Source of the DNA: Mytilus edulis | Taxonomy: Eukaryota; Mollusca; Bivalvia; Mytilida; Mytilidae | Direction of reading: 5' to 3' | Assembly (NCBI RefSeq): GCF_963676685.1 | Contig: NC_092349.1 | Location: 86,130,604 to 86,194,603 of the forward strand | Length of the DNA stretch: 64,000 bases | Shown: positions 23,481-36,060 of the stretch, piece after piece | Numbering within the stretch: position 1 is the first letter of the stretch | Layout: the number at the start of each line of letters is the position of its first letter | Position numbers and translations under genes: made by a program | Notes under the pieces: generated by a model | Told to the model about the DNA's origin: nothing | What the model saw: only the letters and a program-made list of their open reading frames with translations | The model's database searches: none

Positions 23481-26005
23481 TTATGTACAGTGGCTTTGTA
23501 GTTTAATAAGTTTTGTGGATCCTTCAAATGTTAGAGTGAACATGCCACGTTTGACGGATTCCATGGTGTCAAACATACTTATTGCTTCAGGTAGTGAGTT
23601 CAAGTCCGAAATAGTGCGAGGATAAAATGAAAATTTATAGAAATCTTTATTTGTTGATATTTGCCTAAATTTATGTTTCCCCCTAGTACGTCTATCAGAT
23701 ATTGTTAAATTGTCCTTAGGAACTTCAACTAACCCCCAATTTATTTTATATAGCATAGTTAATCTAGCTTTTTTTCTTCTTATTTCTAAATTTTCCCTGT
23801 CCAATGATTTAATTAAATTTGAAACTGCTCCAGGTGATCTGTCTTGATAATCATTGAAGACAAACATGGCTGCCTTACGCTGTACCTGCTCAACCTGAGT
23901 GATGTGTTGCTTTTTGTACAGATCCCAGACAGGGGAAGAGTATTCGACGACTGGACGGACAAGTGATGTGTACGTAAGGTTTGTAACGTTTTTAACCTTA
24001 CGTGTGCAGTTTTTCAAGTTCCTTCAAAGAAAACCTAAGGTTTTATTTGCCTAACAAGTAATAATGTTTATATGTGTTCCTCAATCAAGATCATGGCTTA
24101 TAGTTACGCCTAAATATTTACTGTCTTTTACTGCTTCTAAAACATGATTGTGCAATATATAATCAAAAGTGGAAGGTGTACCTTTTTTTTAGAAATATGA
24201 ATAACATAACACTTCTCAGGATTAAAATTCATTTGCCAGTCCTCCTCCCATTGTACTAAACTAGATAAATCTTTTTGAAGTAATTTGGCATCAGAACTAT
24301 TATTTACATTCCTATACAATAAACAGTCATCTGAAAAATGTCTTGCATTGCAAGTTACATGTTCGGGTAGGTCATTAATAAAGAGTAAAAATAATGTTGG
24401 GCCTAAAACTGTTCCCTGAGGGACACCAGAATCAACAGCTAATTTTGAAGATTTAACACCATTTAATAGTACCTGCTGTTGCCTGCCAGCTAAAAAGTCA
24501 TTTATCCAATTTCAATTTTGATTCCTAATACCATAAAAGTCTAATTGCTGGGCTAATCTTTTATTGGGAACTTTATCGAAAGCTTTGGAAAAATCTAAAA
24601 GTATAACATCTATTTGGTTACCATATCCCAATGATTTTGCAAGATCTTGTAAACTGATGATAAGTTGGGTCTCACAAGACCTTTTACTTCTAAACCCATG
24701 TTGACTATCATTTAATATGTTATTAATTGTAAGATGTTTCCTTATGTTGCTTGTTAAAATGTGTTCTAGAATTTTGCAACATATTGCAGTTAATGAAACT
24801 GGTCTATAATTAATAGCGTTATGCTTGTCACCTTTTTTAAATATTGGTACAACATTAGCCTGCTTCCAATCAGTATCAATAGATTTTTGGAAAAAGAATG
24901 TCAAAAATGGAGACAATTCTTCTGCAAAATTATGTAAAAAATCAGGGCCAGTGGCTTTGTGTTGATTTTAGTTTTTGAGTAACTTTAATAAACCATTATT
25001 ACCAATAAATATGTCTGGCATAGTGGGGTGGGGACTTGTACCTTTATTTGGCATAGAAGATGTATCGTCGGTAGTAAAAGCCTTTTTTAATTGTTAATTT
25101 AGGATGTAAGTTTGTGTATTCGGCTCACTATATAATAAACCATCCTTTCCTCTTAATGGTGAAACTCCAGATGTTTCTGTTTTTTTACTTTTTATAAATT
25201 GCCAGAAAGATTTAAGTTTTTCTTCTAACTGGGGGCTAATTATTTCTTGCATGTACGTGCTTTGGGCTCTTCTTATTTCTCTTTGAGCAGTGGCTTTTAA
25301 CTTTTTATATTTATCTTTATGTTCTTGTTTACCAGGTTTTTTTAGCTTTGTTGTAAGCTTTACGTTGTTTTTTACATAAATAGTCTTTATCCCTATTTTC
25401 CCAATGGTTGGTGTACTTATATTTAGTTATTTTGCTTGGTGCATTATCATCTATTATTTTATTACTACCTTCTTTGAATTTATTCCATAATCGGTCAATA
25501 TTTAAATTTTCATTAGCCTGAGATATAAGTTCAGATATAAAATGAGATGTTACGTCTTTTATCTTTTTAATATCAACCTTTTTCTATAAATTTTATGTTG
25601 TGATTGTTTAGATCTTTGGGGCTTGAAGATTGCATTCACTAATACAATATCATGGTCAGATATACCTGGTATAGATTTTATTTTTGTTATCAATGCAGGT
25701 TGGTTTTTGCAGAAAAGGTCAAGGATATTATCTTTCCTAGTTGGAAAATCAACCATTTTTTCAATGCCTAACTAAAGTTGTTCATCATATCTATAAATGC
25801 TTCATTCAGCTCTTTAGTATACAATGAGCCAGATATATTTTGCTCCAGCCATTTTATGTCTGAAAGGTTAAAGTCACCACCAAGCCAGAAGGTGGAATTT
25901 TTAAATTTTAATTTAAGTTCATTAATTTCAATGATAATTTGTTTGAGATAGTCTATATCATTTTTATTTGGTGGTCTATATGCAGAAATAATAACCAAGG
26001 ATATT
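23481..26005 (-). pseudogene. Broken Jockey/CR1-type non-LTR retrotransposon
   Basis: From 5' (high coordinates): part of an APE endonuclease (25768-25998, VVIISAYRPPN and WLGGDFNLSDIKW; then ISDHDIV near 25660), a linker, and a reverse transcriptase (24512-24950: NYRPVSLTAICCKILE, HGFRSKRSCETQL, VILLDFSKAFDKVP). Downstream are GVPQGTVLGPTLFLLFINDL and the catalytic block as HFSDDCLLYR near 24300-24450. The thumb and C-terminal region run to 23481 (SLVRPVVEYSSPVWDLY, RRKKARLTMLYKI). Several stops and frame changes separate these pieces, and the endonuclease N-terminus is missing, so the copy is 5'-truncated and dead. Its SDD in place of the usual ADD is noted. The clade is judged from motif style only. 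Confidence 0.8.
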
Positions 26006-26079
26006 ACGCCATTATTTTACAACTTACAAATGTTGCAATGTTCCCTAGCAATATTGGAATACAAATAAGGCATTTAAAT

Positions 26080-26650
26080 TTTGCGTTTATTGATCAACAT
26101 TCAATTTGTAGTTACTACATACGGAGTATATATCTCCCCATTGATACGATATTCCAAGGCTTGTATTTCCTATCATGATTTCCTTGATAGAGGATTGCTG
26201 CTCACAAGGAAGCTATAAAACCAAGAGTTCCAAATGGTGAAGTTGAAATCATATCTTCGTAAATTTGACAGACGCCATCACGAGTTGGTTGACCGTTATA
26301 GAATAACCGTTTCACAAATGATATCGAATATGTTCCTTATGTCGTAACTACTATATCCTTCCCTATTCATGAATGTTACCTACCGAAATAAACTATTTAC
26401 TGGATTTGTAATCATATAAGCAACACGACATGTGCCACATGTAGAGCAAGATCTGCTCAACCTCCCGGAGCACCTGATACCACTCCCATTATTTGATGAG
26501 GTTCATGTTGCTTAGTCTAGTTTTCTATGTTGTGTCTTCTGTACTATTATTTGTCTGTTTTATGTTTTACTTTTAACCAAGGCGTTGTCAGTTTATTTTC
26601 AATCTATGAGTTTGACTGTCTCTCTGGTATCTTTCGTCCCTCTTTTTTAC
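26080..26650 (+). mobile_element. Penelope-like element: RT C-terminus plus 3' tail
   Basis: Translating with frame changes gives YGVYISPLIRYSKACISY, then KLKSYLRKFDRRHHELVDRY and ITVSQMISNMFLMS, followed at once by a stop. This is the end of a Penelope-like RT. The tail contains CGTAACTACTATATCCTTCC, GCAACACGAC, CATGTAGAGCAAGATCTGCT and GTATCTTTCGTCCCTCTTTT. The same tail recurs at 46925-47250. It lies directly against the truncated 5' end of the LINE at 23481-26005, so one element may have inserted into or next to the other. Confidence 0.7.
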
Positions 26651-26659
26651 AAGCGAAAC

Positions 26660-26910
26660 TAATCCAAAATTGCATGGTTTAGACTTAAGTTTGTGGAATA
26701 ACTCAATTTTGCGCCTCATGTGTCTATAGCTACGGAGGACCAAGGTGACTTGTCTCTATTTTTGTATCAGTTCGATATTTCTGTTTTTCATCGTTTTCCT
26801 CTTATAGTTATTTTTTTCCTCGATTTCGTTTGTTGTAACCCGGAATTGTTTTTGCTTAATCGATTTATAACTTGAACAACAGTATACTACTGTTGCCTTT
26901 AATACAAGAT
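26660..26910 (+). repeat. Dispersed repeat, family B
   Basis: Words GTTTTTCATCGTTTTCCTC, CGATTTCGTTTGTTG and GAACAACAGTATACTACTGT match (either strand) copies at about 41010-41200, 48880-49130 and 58555-58690. No coding capacity. Confidence 0.5.
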
Positions 26911-27130
26911 AAGAACAAACGTTGCAAATTATAAATAACGAAATGTTTGCAATGGTTATTTCATTTTAACCAATTGAAATGTACGTGTATAGATTTCCCC
27001 CTAAAATGTATAACAACAAGAAGAGATCTTTGAACAGAGATCATATTTAAAGTTTAGAAAAAGAAATAAGATGTCAAGCTTTAATTGTATTTAAAGATCA
27101 AAAGACAACAATTTTTCAATCATATTTTTT

Positions 27131-27316
27131 TTAAACGCAGGACCATTTTTTTTTAACCAAGACCAAAGATAAACAGTTAAACAAACACAATATAGATGGT
27201 AGTAACGACAATGGAAACATATACGTTGTCATATGTGCAACGGATATTCCATAACGGTCAATAAACTCGTCATGATGACCGTAAAATTCACGAAGGGATG
27301 ATCCCAACTTTACCAC
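27131..27316 (-). mobile_element. Penelope-like RT C-terminal fragment
   Basis: Open frame with LREFYGHHDEFIDRYGISVA and HMTTYMFPLS, homologous to the RT C-terminus at 26200-26350 and 42246-42330. Only the last 40 or so codons and a little tail are left. Confidence 0.6.
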
Positions 27317-28019
27317 TTAGATCTCTTGTTTTAATAACTCCCATGTGTGCAGCAATCACCTACAGAAATCATGACAGGAAATACAAGCCTTGGAATATCT
27401 AGGAGATATATGTTCGTTATGCAGGCGCTGCTGGAATGTTGCTACATAGAAACGGAAAGTTCATTATTTAGAAGGTTAGCTCATTTCTTTTGCGTAAAGA
27501 GTTGGTTTTATCCGAACTTCATTGTCAATATTTTGAGATGCAAGTTAAGATATGAGACCTATTTATCTTATTCTGTTGTATCCTTTATATCAAGAAGGTG
27601 TATTTGAATGCGTGCCAAAAATCATTTTACTGTGAATTATTCAGTGAGAAAAAAATTATCTATAAATCGGAAAGCGAAGTTTAAGAATACTGTAAACCCC
27701 TGTTTTCTTTCGAAGGAGTTTTTGTATGACGCCAGCCTTATCAGAAGAAAAATATTTAAAGTAAAAAAAAATGAATAAAACGGGAACAATATAATATTTT
27801 CCAAGAACACGAACCAACGTTAGGATAAGTACCATTTCTAACAAGCTAAAATGTACATTGACATTTGCTAAAGGTTTTCTCGTTCGTATCAAAATAATAC
27901 AGCTATCATTTGATAATGGTTTACGTGGAACTTCATAGCTTGAAATGAGATTGTTGCAATTTAAAGGGTAATCTCTTGTTCCAGAATCAATCAATCACAG
28001 TAGTCTAGTCAGCACTCCT
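27317..28019. other. No gene seen
   Basis: The open frames 27347-27607 (+) and 27656-27994 (-) have no family motif, no splice support and ordinary AT-rich composition. I treat them as chance. Confidence 0.4.
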
Positions 28020-28260
28020 GTGTTGACATGAATTATCATTGTCATAGTTATGAAGTAACAATTTACAAATCTTTGTTTTTTTCTAAATTCCAAGGACCAT
28101 CTTTCCCATGAATAGATTACCGTAGCTGTATTTGCAAAACCTATAGGTAGTGTTGGTTTTTAATGCTCTTCCAATTCGAACTTAAGTGATTCGAGCGTCA
28201 CTGATATAAATGTGTAGATGAAACGAGAGTCTGGCTGTCAAATTGTAAACCCTAGTATCA
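28020..28260 (+). repeat. Family E dispersed repeat
   Basis: Words TGTTGACATGAATTATCATT, CTTAAGTGATTCGAGCGTCA, GTAGATGAAACGAGAGTCTG and ACCCTAGTATCAACATC match the copy at about 39775-40060 and, reversed, 47295-47620. It is the common mussel repeat with the (C)GTAGACGAAACG core. Confidence 0.6.
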
Positions 28261-29114
28261 ACATCAGTTTAAGTAACCCTTTTTTACCTGTGGATTCATG
28301 TTTCACAAGCAATCATACCCTATCTCATTATATTCTTGTGCGCTGAAAGTAAAGTACAGTTTAAGTTCAACCCTAAATCTGAAGTAGAATGCATTCAATT
28401 TTTATTTAACATTATTTTTAACGTAAGCACACACATAATTATACATATATGTAAACATGACACACATACATACATTAAATAATTGAAACAATTCTTTATT
28501 AATATATTTAATGATTTGTAGATTGGCTGTATTCATTGCTACCATTAAAAGCTTTCACTCTAGCAATACTAGTGAATTTGGCACCATAATATTCCTTTTT
28601 GATATAGTGATTAAAACGAAAACAATGGCATGTAAAAAAAAATTAACTGTCATTTGAATGTCTCATTCGTTGAGATTTGTTTTCTTAAATTTCTATATTA
28701 ACATATACTACTCACTTAAGTTCCACTTATTATGGAATTCAATTGAGTAACAGCCATTTGGTTTTATAAGGCAAACATAATTTTCCAAACTCAAAAATAA
28801 GAACTTTTATATCAATAAAATTGTTATTGAGTCTTCATGTGATTTTCATTGCTAACTACAAAACATTGAGAAGGCAAAAATGAGGCTATTAAACAGATGA
28901 AAAACAAGAGACCCTTCATGTTTCTTCTTATGCCATCCGCCAAATAATAGCAGCACCCAAATTGTTAAACATGATTAACGTTTAAGAAGAGCACAAGAGT
29001 AACGAAAATAAAACTGCCAAATTTATAAAATCAAAAAAATCTGAAATGTCACAAGAAGGTAAACGTTAAATCTTACAATGATAGAATTACAGCTATAAAT
29101 ACGTCTAAAATATT
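28261..29114. other. 3' flank of the HEPN-STAND-ankyrin gene
   Basis: AT-rich, without coding signal. On the minus strand an AATAAA-type word near 28493-28500 could end the neighbouring transcript. Nothing else is recognised. Confidence 0.4.
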
Positions 29115-32100
29115 TTAGTGTACTGATCGTAGACACAGCGGATCAGCATGATGTTTTAAAAGCACCTTCACTATACTGCTGTACTGTTGTGTACAATCTT
29201 GTTCAATATCTTTCTCAAATAAATACTGTTGGCAAAATCGTTGCAACAATGATCTTTGTAACATTTTGGAAGCAATATACAATGGTGAAATTATATTTAC
29301 AACACAACAATTAGGTTCTGCTTTAGACTTTAACAGTACTCTTGCAATATCTAAATGTCCATTTTTGGAAGCTATAAATAACGGAGATTCCAAGAAGTAA
29401 TTACAAATGTTAGGGTCTCCATTAAACTTTAAAAGAACTCTTACAATATCTAAGTTTCCATTTCTTGAAGCTATATATAATGGCGATTCCAAGTAGTCAT
29501 TACATATACTTAAGTCTGCATTATACGCTAAAAGTGCTTCAACAATATCTACAAAGCCCCTTTCTGAAGCCGAAAACAATGGCGTTTCGCAATGTGAATT
29601 GCATAAATTTGGATCAGCATTATTTTGTAACAATAATTTGACAGTTTTCAATCGAGTCTGTGGATTTTGGATGAACAAGGACTCGCCTGTGTTACCGTCA
29701 GGATCAATCATGTTTTCAAAAGGACTTGGAGTCATTTGGGCACACCAAGATACCGCTTGTTTTAAAGGGTATTCAAAATTTTTATTACATAGGTTAGGAT
29801 CAGCCTTATATTTCAAAAGCAATTCAACAATGTCTGTGTGACCATGTTTAACAGCAATATAAACAGGAGATTCTTCAAAATTATTACCCAAATTTGGATT
29901 GCAGTGATGGTCAAGTAACAGTTTCACAATATCAAAGTAACCCATGTACGATGCAATGAAAAGCGGAGACTCAATATGTTTTCGAAAGTAACGGTCAAAG
30001 TCTACAAGAAGTTTAGAATCTACTCTTAAAATGTTATTTAAAAAAGCAGGAGTAGGCTTAAACATATCATAGTTATCGAATACTAGTGTCTTCATAACAT
30101 CATCATATTCACTAGTACTGTCTGCAATGATATCGCAAAGATCTGGATCACTACCGTTTACTAACAATAATTCAACAATGGATGTGTTACCATACCTGCA
30201 TGCGACTAATAACGGCGGTTTAGAACTCTCTGTACACATATTGGTATTGCAGTTTACATTTAACAATAATCTCACAATGTCTACATGGTTTAAATAACAG
30301 GCTGCATAAATCGGGGTTTGTTTATGTTTTGTCTGGACATTTGCATCAAACCCATTTTCCAGATATAATTTTACAATATCAGTATTGCCAAATACTGTAG
30401 CAATGTAAAGAGGGGACACACCATTTATAGTAGATATATTCATAACACCTTCTTTTAGAAACATTGCTACTATTTCAGTAAAACCTCTTACCGATGCAAT
30501 GTATAACGGAGATCGTTCCTTCTTATCGCATATTTTGGCATTCGCATTATGTTTTAATAAAAGTTCAGTTATATCCGCGTGTCCACCATATGAAGCAAAA
30601 AACAATGGCGTCCTGCCTTCAGTATCACAAATATTAACATTTAAACCCATATCAATTAGCATCTTCACAAGTGCAAAGTAACCATGACGTGCAACGATAA
30701 GAATAGGTGACCAGTCAGTATGGGATAAACTCAATATTTTATCTCTCGCATTATCTCTGTGTTTAAAGTTTTGTACAAACTTTGTTTGAAACTGTACATT
30801 TGTCAACTGTGTGTTATTGAAAACATCATCGACACTTCCTTTAGATACATCTTGGCACAGTCTATCAAAGTAGGATTCTTCAAGGGAAATGGGCACTTTT
30901 ATCATACACGATTGTTGTTGAATAGCGCTATTGTCCACGGTCGACTCAAATTGAAAACGATCTCGTATGACTTCAGGATGGCCGATTGCAAGACAAAGTT
31001 CAAAATAATATTTTCCGAAAAATAGAACTAAAATATCAAAAATCTTATCATGAATTATGCTGTAAATATCGTCGGATATCTTTGTAAAACAGCTTATCTG
31101 ATGTTGTAATTTCTGTTTTACGACAGTAAAATTGAGAGAAGACGCATAATCGAAATATAGAACTATTGTTTCAAGAATTTGTTTGAGATCTGATTGTGAG
31201 TTGAGGATTGTGGTTGGTATACAGTTATTGTAAACAACAAATAAAAATAAAGTTGCAATGTTTGTTTGATCAAAATCATCGTTCAAACGAGAAAGTTCAG
31301 AAATTATAGCCTCAATTGGAGAAGAAAAAAAATCTTCAATAGACCCCTTCCTGTTTTTGGAATAAAATTCACACAAAAGGGGGAAAAAGTCATAATTCGT
31401 ATATTGTTTCGACTTCTGCAATGCTATAATGTCATTTTCATCAAAAAACATCCTGGCGATATCAAGTTTTTCTTTTTCAGATAAACAACAATATTCTGAT
31501 GTAAAGTCTACGCAGTTAGAAGATAAAATGCCAATATTCGCAATTAGGCGTTCTTTAAATATATAGCTACGACATGTTGCTAAAACTTTGATGCGATTAT
31601 TTTTTGTAAGTGTGTTAATCTGTCCAGCCAAATCACGCCATTCTACTACTTTTTGCTTATCCAAGGTATACTTTCCACAAATGTCATCAAACACGAATAC
31701 TTGATTACAATGTGGGTTATAATACTGTACTATATCGTTAGCTCTCGTAGCAGGTATCACTTCATACGCCATTGATTTGTTTAGATAGACAGCAACATGA
31801 TGCGCCGATGTTGATTTCCCACAACCTGGAGGGCCTATTATAGTGATCACTGCTTTTTCGTCAACAGCTTTGATAAGAGTTTGAATAGCTCTTGTTCTTA
31901 CAACACATTCATCTTTTTGTGACCATTCTTCTAATAGCGTTTCAGTGATGACTGAAAATATACATTTTGAAAGAATTTACTTAGTATATCCTTAATATCT
32001 TGTACCTTGTTAAACAATTCTTTTTAACCTTAGGAAAACAAATTGAAACAAAAACAAATCCAAATTTTGCAGACAGGAGTATGAATAAAGAAGTATTTTT

Positions 32101-35100
32101 ATTATGATTATTGATTACGACATTTTGTTATTATCAAATAAGTGGTTTAACATACAATTGTACTCCAGATGATAAATCATATGGTAAAGATGTCATGACA
32201 CCCCTTTAACCATCAAGGTTTAAATACATTTTTGAAGCTTTCTAAAATCTGTACATTTATTGTTTAAATATTAAAATAGAAAGATACATTTTCATTAAAA
32301 CCAGTTTAAAGCTGACAAAGGTTATAAAGCTAACAAATTTTATAAATAGTAACTGCAAGTGATTAAAATCACAAACCATAGATTGTAGTTATTGATGATA
32401 AGATAAGTCATCGATATCGCAAATAAAATTTCACTACAGGATGAACGTAGGTGTTGACAATCTTTACCACATTTTAATGCAAATTATTTGAAGGTCATAC
32501 ATATATCAATTATAATCATCAAAATGATGTTTAACTATCAATACAAACAAGACCATCGTCAATTAGCAAATGCTTAAATTTTAATTTAAGACTTTCCAGA
32601 TGATGCCAAGATCTTAAGACCGCATAAGTCTATAATTCATTTACTGGTGAATATAATTAATACTTTTGATATGATTTCATTGAAATAATTTGTAAAAATT
32701 CAGATAATAATTTTAAAAGTAGGAAGTATTTTTTTTTTATATTTGCGTCATTATTTATAATGCACAGGTTACACACATGATTCGTTTAGATAACTGCAAA
32801 TACATGTACCTGCTACACCTTCGGGAATCGTTTGTCTTCTGAGGTTTTTTATTTCATTGAAGAAATCTTTGTCTGTTGTATCTAATTCCTTCTGTTTTAA
32901 ATCATCACATCGTTGCCGATACGTTGGGCCACCAAGTCTTATAATAGCCTAAATAATAACATAGGCGCAAGTAAGTAATATCTATTCGAATAAATGGCCA
33001 TTGAAGTATTAAAAAGAAGGAGTTGAACAAAATATCAATATAAGTGCTATAATTTGCTATTGTCAATTTGGTTTAATCAGTTTACCTGAGATCTGGAGCT
33101 GGTATGTCAGTTACTACTAGTAGTCCTTTGTTTTTTATTTTTATTATTGTCATTTTTATTTGTTTCTTTTGTTACCGATTTGAAATCGGATTCAGACCAC
33201 TATTAAACTGACTTTTACGGTGCATTTTGGGGTGTTTTTGTTATAAGTTATACGTGTATTTAATGCTGACAAAATAACTGCTAATTATTGTATTGGTATG
33301 TGTATCAGATATAATCAGGTATATATTTTTAAAAACTGATTGAGATATACATAACATACTTAACAGTAACAAAACTTGTTAGCAATATTGCAATATCCAC
33401 TAGCTTCAGAAGTATCCGATGTTGATCATCCTTTCATTACCAAAAGCCTTGACTTTTGTTTTCTGTTTTTCCTTGAAATATGCCCAGTTATTTTTTTGCG
33501 TTTAAACTCTACTGCGAAGATACTAGAACAAAACTACTGCGAAAATCTCTTCATTTGCAGTATATTAGTTAAACATGTCATTTTTATAGATTAATGAGGC
33601 TTTTAATGCCATTGTCAATTATTAAAACTGGTATCACTTTATCAATTATTAAAACTGGTATCACTTTATCAATTATTAAAACTGGTATCACTTTATCAAT
33701 TATTAAAACTGGTATCACTTTATCAATTATCAAAACTGGTATCACTTTACCAATTATTAAAACTGGTATCACTTTATCAATTATTAAAACTGGTATCACT
33801 TTATCAATTATTGAAATTGGTAACACTTTATCAATTATTAAAACTGGTATCACTTTATCAATTATTGAAACTGGTATCACTTTATCAATTATTAAAACTG
33901 GTATCACTTTATCAATTATTGAAATTGGTATCACTTTATCAATTATTAAAACTGGTATCACTTTATCAATTATTAAAACTGGTATCACTTTATCAATTAT
34001 TAAAACTGGTATCACTTTACCAATTATTAAAACTGGTATCACTTTATCAATTATCAAAACTGGTATCACTTTACCAATTATTAAAACTGGTATCACTTTA
34101 TCAATTATTAAAACTGGTATCACTTTATCAATTATTAAAACTGGTATCACTTTATCAATTATTAAAACTGGTATCACTTTACCAATTATTAAAACTGGTA
34201 TCGCTTTATCAATTATTAAAACTGGTATCACTTTACCAATTATTAAAACTGGTATCGCTTTATCAATTATCAAAACTGGTATCACTTTATCAATTATTAA
34301 AACTGGTATCGCTTTATCAATTATCAAAACTGGTATCACTTTATCAATTATCAAAACTGGCATCACTTTATCAATTATTAAAACTGGTATCACTTTATCA
34401 ATTATTAAAACTGGTATCACTTTATCAATTATTAAAACTGGTATCACTTTATCAATTATTAAAACTGGTATCACTTTATCAATTATCAAAACTGGTATCA
34501 CTTTACCAATTATTAAAACTGGTATCACTTTATCAATTATTAAAACTGGTATCACTTTACCAATTATTAAAACTGGTATCACTTTATCAATTATTAAAAT
34601 TGGTATCACTTTACCAATTATTAAAACTGGTATCACTTTATCAATTATTTAAACTGGTATCACTTTATCAATTATTAAAACTGGTATCACTTTACCAATT
34701 ATTAAAACTGGTATCACTTTATCAATTATTAAAACTGGTATCACTTTATCAATCATTAGGATTGTCATTTACTGTTACCATTACCTAGATTGCTGAAAAT
34801 CTGAACTAACTTCTGTCGATTGTTAATGTTATCGTTAAGAAAAAAAAAATGTAGTTCCTTTTTTTATTACTGAAAAACTAACTATAATTGAAAATTGAAG
34901 GTACATCACTACGAGTTACTTACCTGACTGATATCGACCCAGTATTGATTAAACTCCTGTTGAGAGAGAATTCCTTTATCACAATGTACAACTTTGTTTC
35001 TGTAAGTTTTGATTCGGGACAAATCTGCCGCTACACTCTTATCACTGCATGTTGGGAGACAATCTTGAATATCAATATTGGCAAGATTTCTTAAAAGGCA

Positions 35101-35754
35101 AGTCATCAGTGTTATATCAAATTTTTCCGAACTAACTGGCTCTGCAAGAAATGTAGTTGTCTTTTAGTAAGCTTATAGTTACATTTTTGATATTTCGAAA
35201 ATAAACATTGTTGATGTGAATATAATTTGAATCGTCTATTAAAGTTTCCTTATAAAGACTGAACATTTGATATAAAGACAAGAAGAACGACTGTGTTTGT
35301 TTATAACACGAAAAGTTGACTGTTGCCCCTACCAATGTAACTTGTTTATGATGTCTCTAATTTGACTAGTAAAGTTGAGAACATACATAATTGCAATTTT
35401 AGACAATCAACTTCAAACGAACGTTGTGTGATATATAGAGGAATCTGTTCTCATTAAAAAAAAAAAAAAAACATAAGGTAATAAAAAATAACAGATTGAT
35501 AAAAATGTATGTGGACTTTACTCACCTGAGTTAGGAAACATTAGTTCCCATTGCTGTTTGTCAATGACCCGCTTCTTTCTAAGATCTAGAAGTACATTAT
35601 GGTTCCGTCTGAATTCAGCCTGCAATTTTGTAGGGTGGAATTCAGTATTAAATGTATCCCTCACAACGGGATTTGCTACTCGAAGTAGTAAATGAAAAAT
35701 TCGTAAGTAGCAAATTTCCTCATCAGTTATTTCTCTTGGCATATGATCGTCCAT
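29115..35754 (-). CDS. HEPN - STAND NTPase - ankyrin repeat protein, NLR-like, four exons, 1,140 residues
   Basis: Probable cytosolic sensor. Exons: 35526-35754, 34924-35141, 32810-32948, 29115-31951. Phases agree and no stop interrupts the frame. Residues 1 to about 150 form a DZIP3-type HEPN domain (LRIFHLLLRVANPVV, KQQWELMFP, FDITLMTCLLRNL) with the R-x4-H ribonuclease motif RNKVVH (R124, H129). Residues about 225-600 are a STAND-type NTPase (closest to nSTAND3): Walker A GPPGCGKST (235-243), Walker B VFVFDD (D284, D285), sensor-like LATCRS. Residues about 615-1135 hold some 13 ankyrin repeats of the ESPLYIASxxGHxDIV type; repeats 10-12 are very alike, suggesting recent duplication. The start is the ATG at 35754. 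It lies two bases after a possible splice acceptor, so a 5' exon may exist. HEPN effector, NTPase switch and repeat sensor mirror NLR and bacterial Avs layouts. The immune role is inferred. Confidence 0.85.
31952..32809. other. Intron 3 of the HEPN-STAND gene
   Basis: Splice sites on the minus strand are GTACATG at the 5' end and TTTTCAG at the 3' end. No coding signal or recognisable repeat is seen inside. Confidence 0.5.
33060..33260 (+). repeat. Penelope-like 3' untranslated fragment in intron 2
   Basis: GAGATCTGGAGCTGGTATGT, CTACTAGTAGTCCTTTGTT and CGGATTCAGACCACTATTAA match the internal part of the Penelope-like 3' region at about 52160-52290. The copy is truncated at both sides. Confidence 0.5.
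33615..34755 (+). repeat. 27-bp minisatellite, about 42 copies, in an intron of the HEPN-STAND gene
   Basis: The unit is TTATCAATTATT plus AAAACTGGTATCACT, 27 bp, repeated with a few recurrent variants (TCAATT/CCAATT, ATTAAAAC/ATCAAAAC/ATTGAAAC, ATCACT/ATCGCT). Because 27 is divisible by three and the unit lacks stops in several frames, open frames of 325-352 codons run on both strands (nonapeptides LSIIKTGIT, VIPVLIIDK, QLLKLVSLY). They have no start context, splice support or homology, and I do not call them genes. The array lies between exons 2 and 3. Confidence 0.95.
35142..35525. other. Intron 1 of the HEPN-STAND gene
   Basis: Separates the two halves of the HEPN domain; the split codon is a Glu (phase 1). 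Contains an A run at about 35455-35471. No other feature. Confidence 0.5.
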
Positions 35755-35875
35755 ACCTGTATATATGTATAAAAAGTAATAACGTTTGAAAAAACTATCA
35801 GTAGAAGATAATATAAATAAGACTATGTGGTATGAGGGCAACTACATGTTTCATCCATGTCTCAACAAGTGTACA

Positions 35876-36060
35876 ATTAAAGGCTTAAGTACGGCCTTCA
35901 AAACGGTAACTTGACTCACACAGAACAGCCCTACAAAAAGTAGTATAACAATTAAAAAACATTAAAACCAACGGGCAAGTCTATACAAAAACAATAAACG
36001 AGAACACCTATCAACGAAAACGAAAACCACTTAAACACAGGCTCTTCATTTAGAACAGGT
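35876..36060. repeat. SINE/MITE-like repeat, second copy
   Basis: AAGTACGGCCTTCAAAACGG, TTGACTCACACAGAACAGCC and AAACCAACGGGCAAGTCTAT match 12650-12780. It sits upstream of the HEPN-STAND gene start. Confidence 0.6.

Noticed and set aside
33584-34788. Open frames of 325-352 codons on both strands
   Set aside because: They are the 27-bp minisatellite read in frame. The unit is a multiple of three without stops, with no promoter, splice or homology support.
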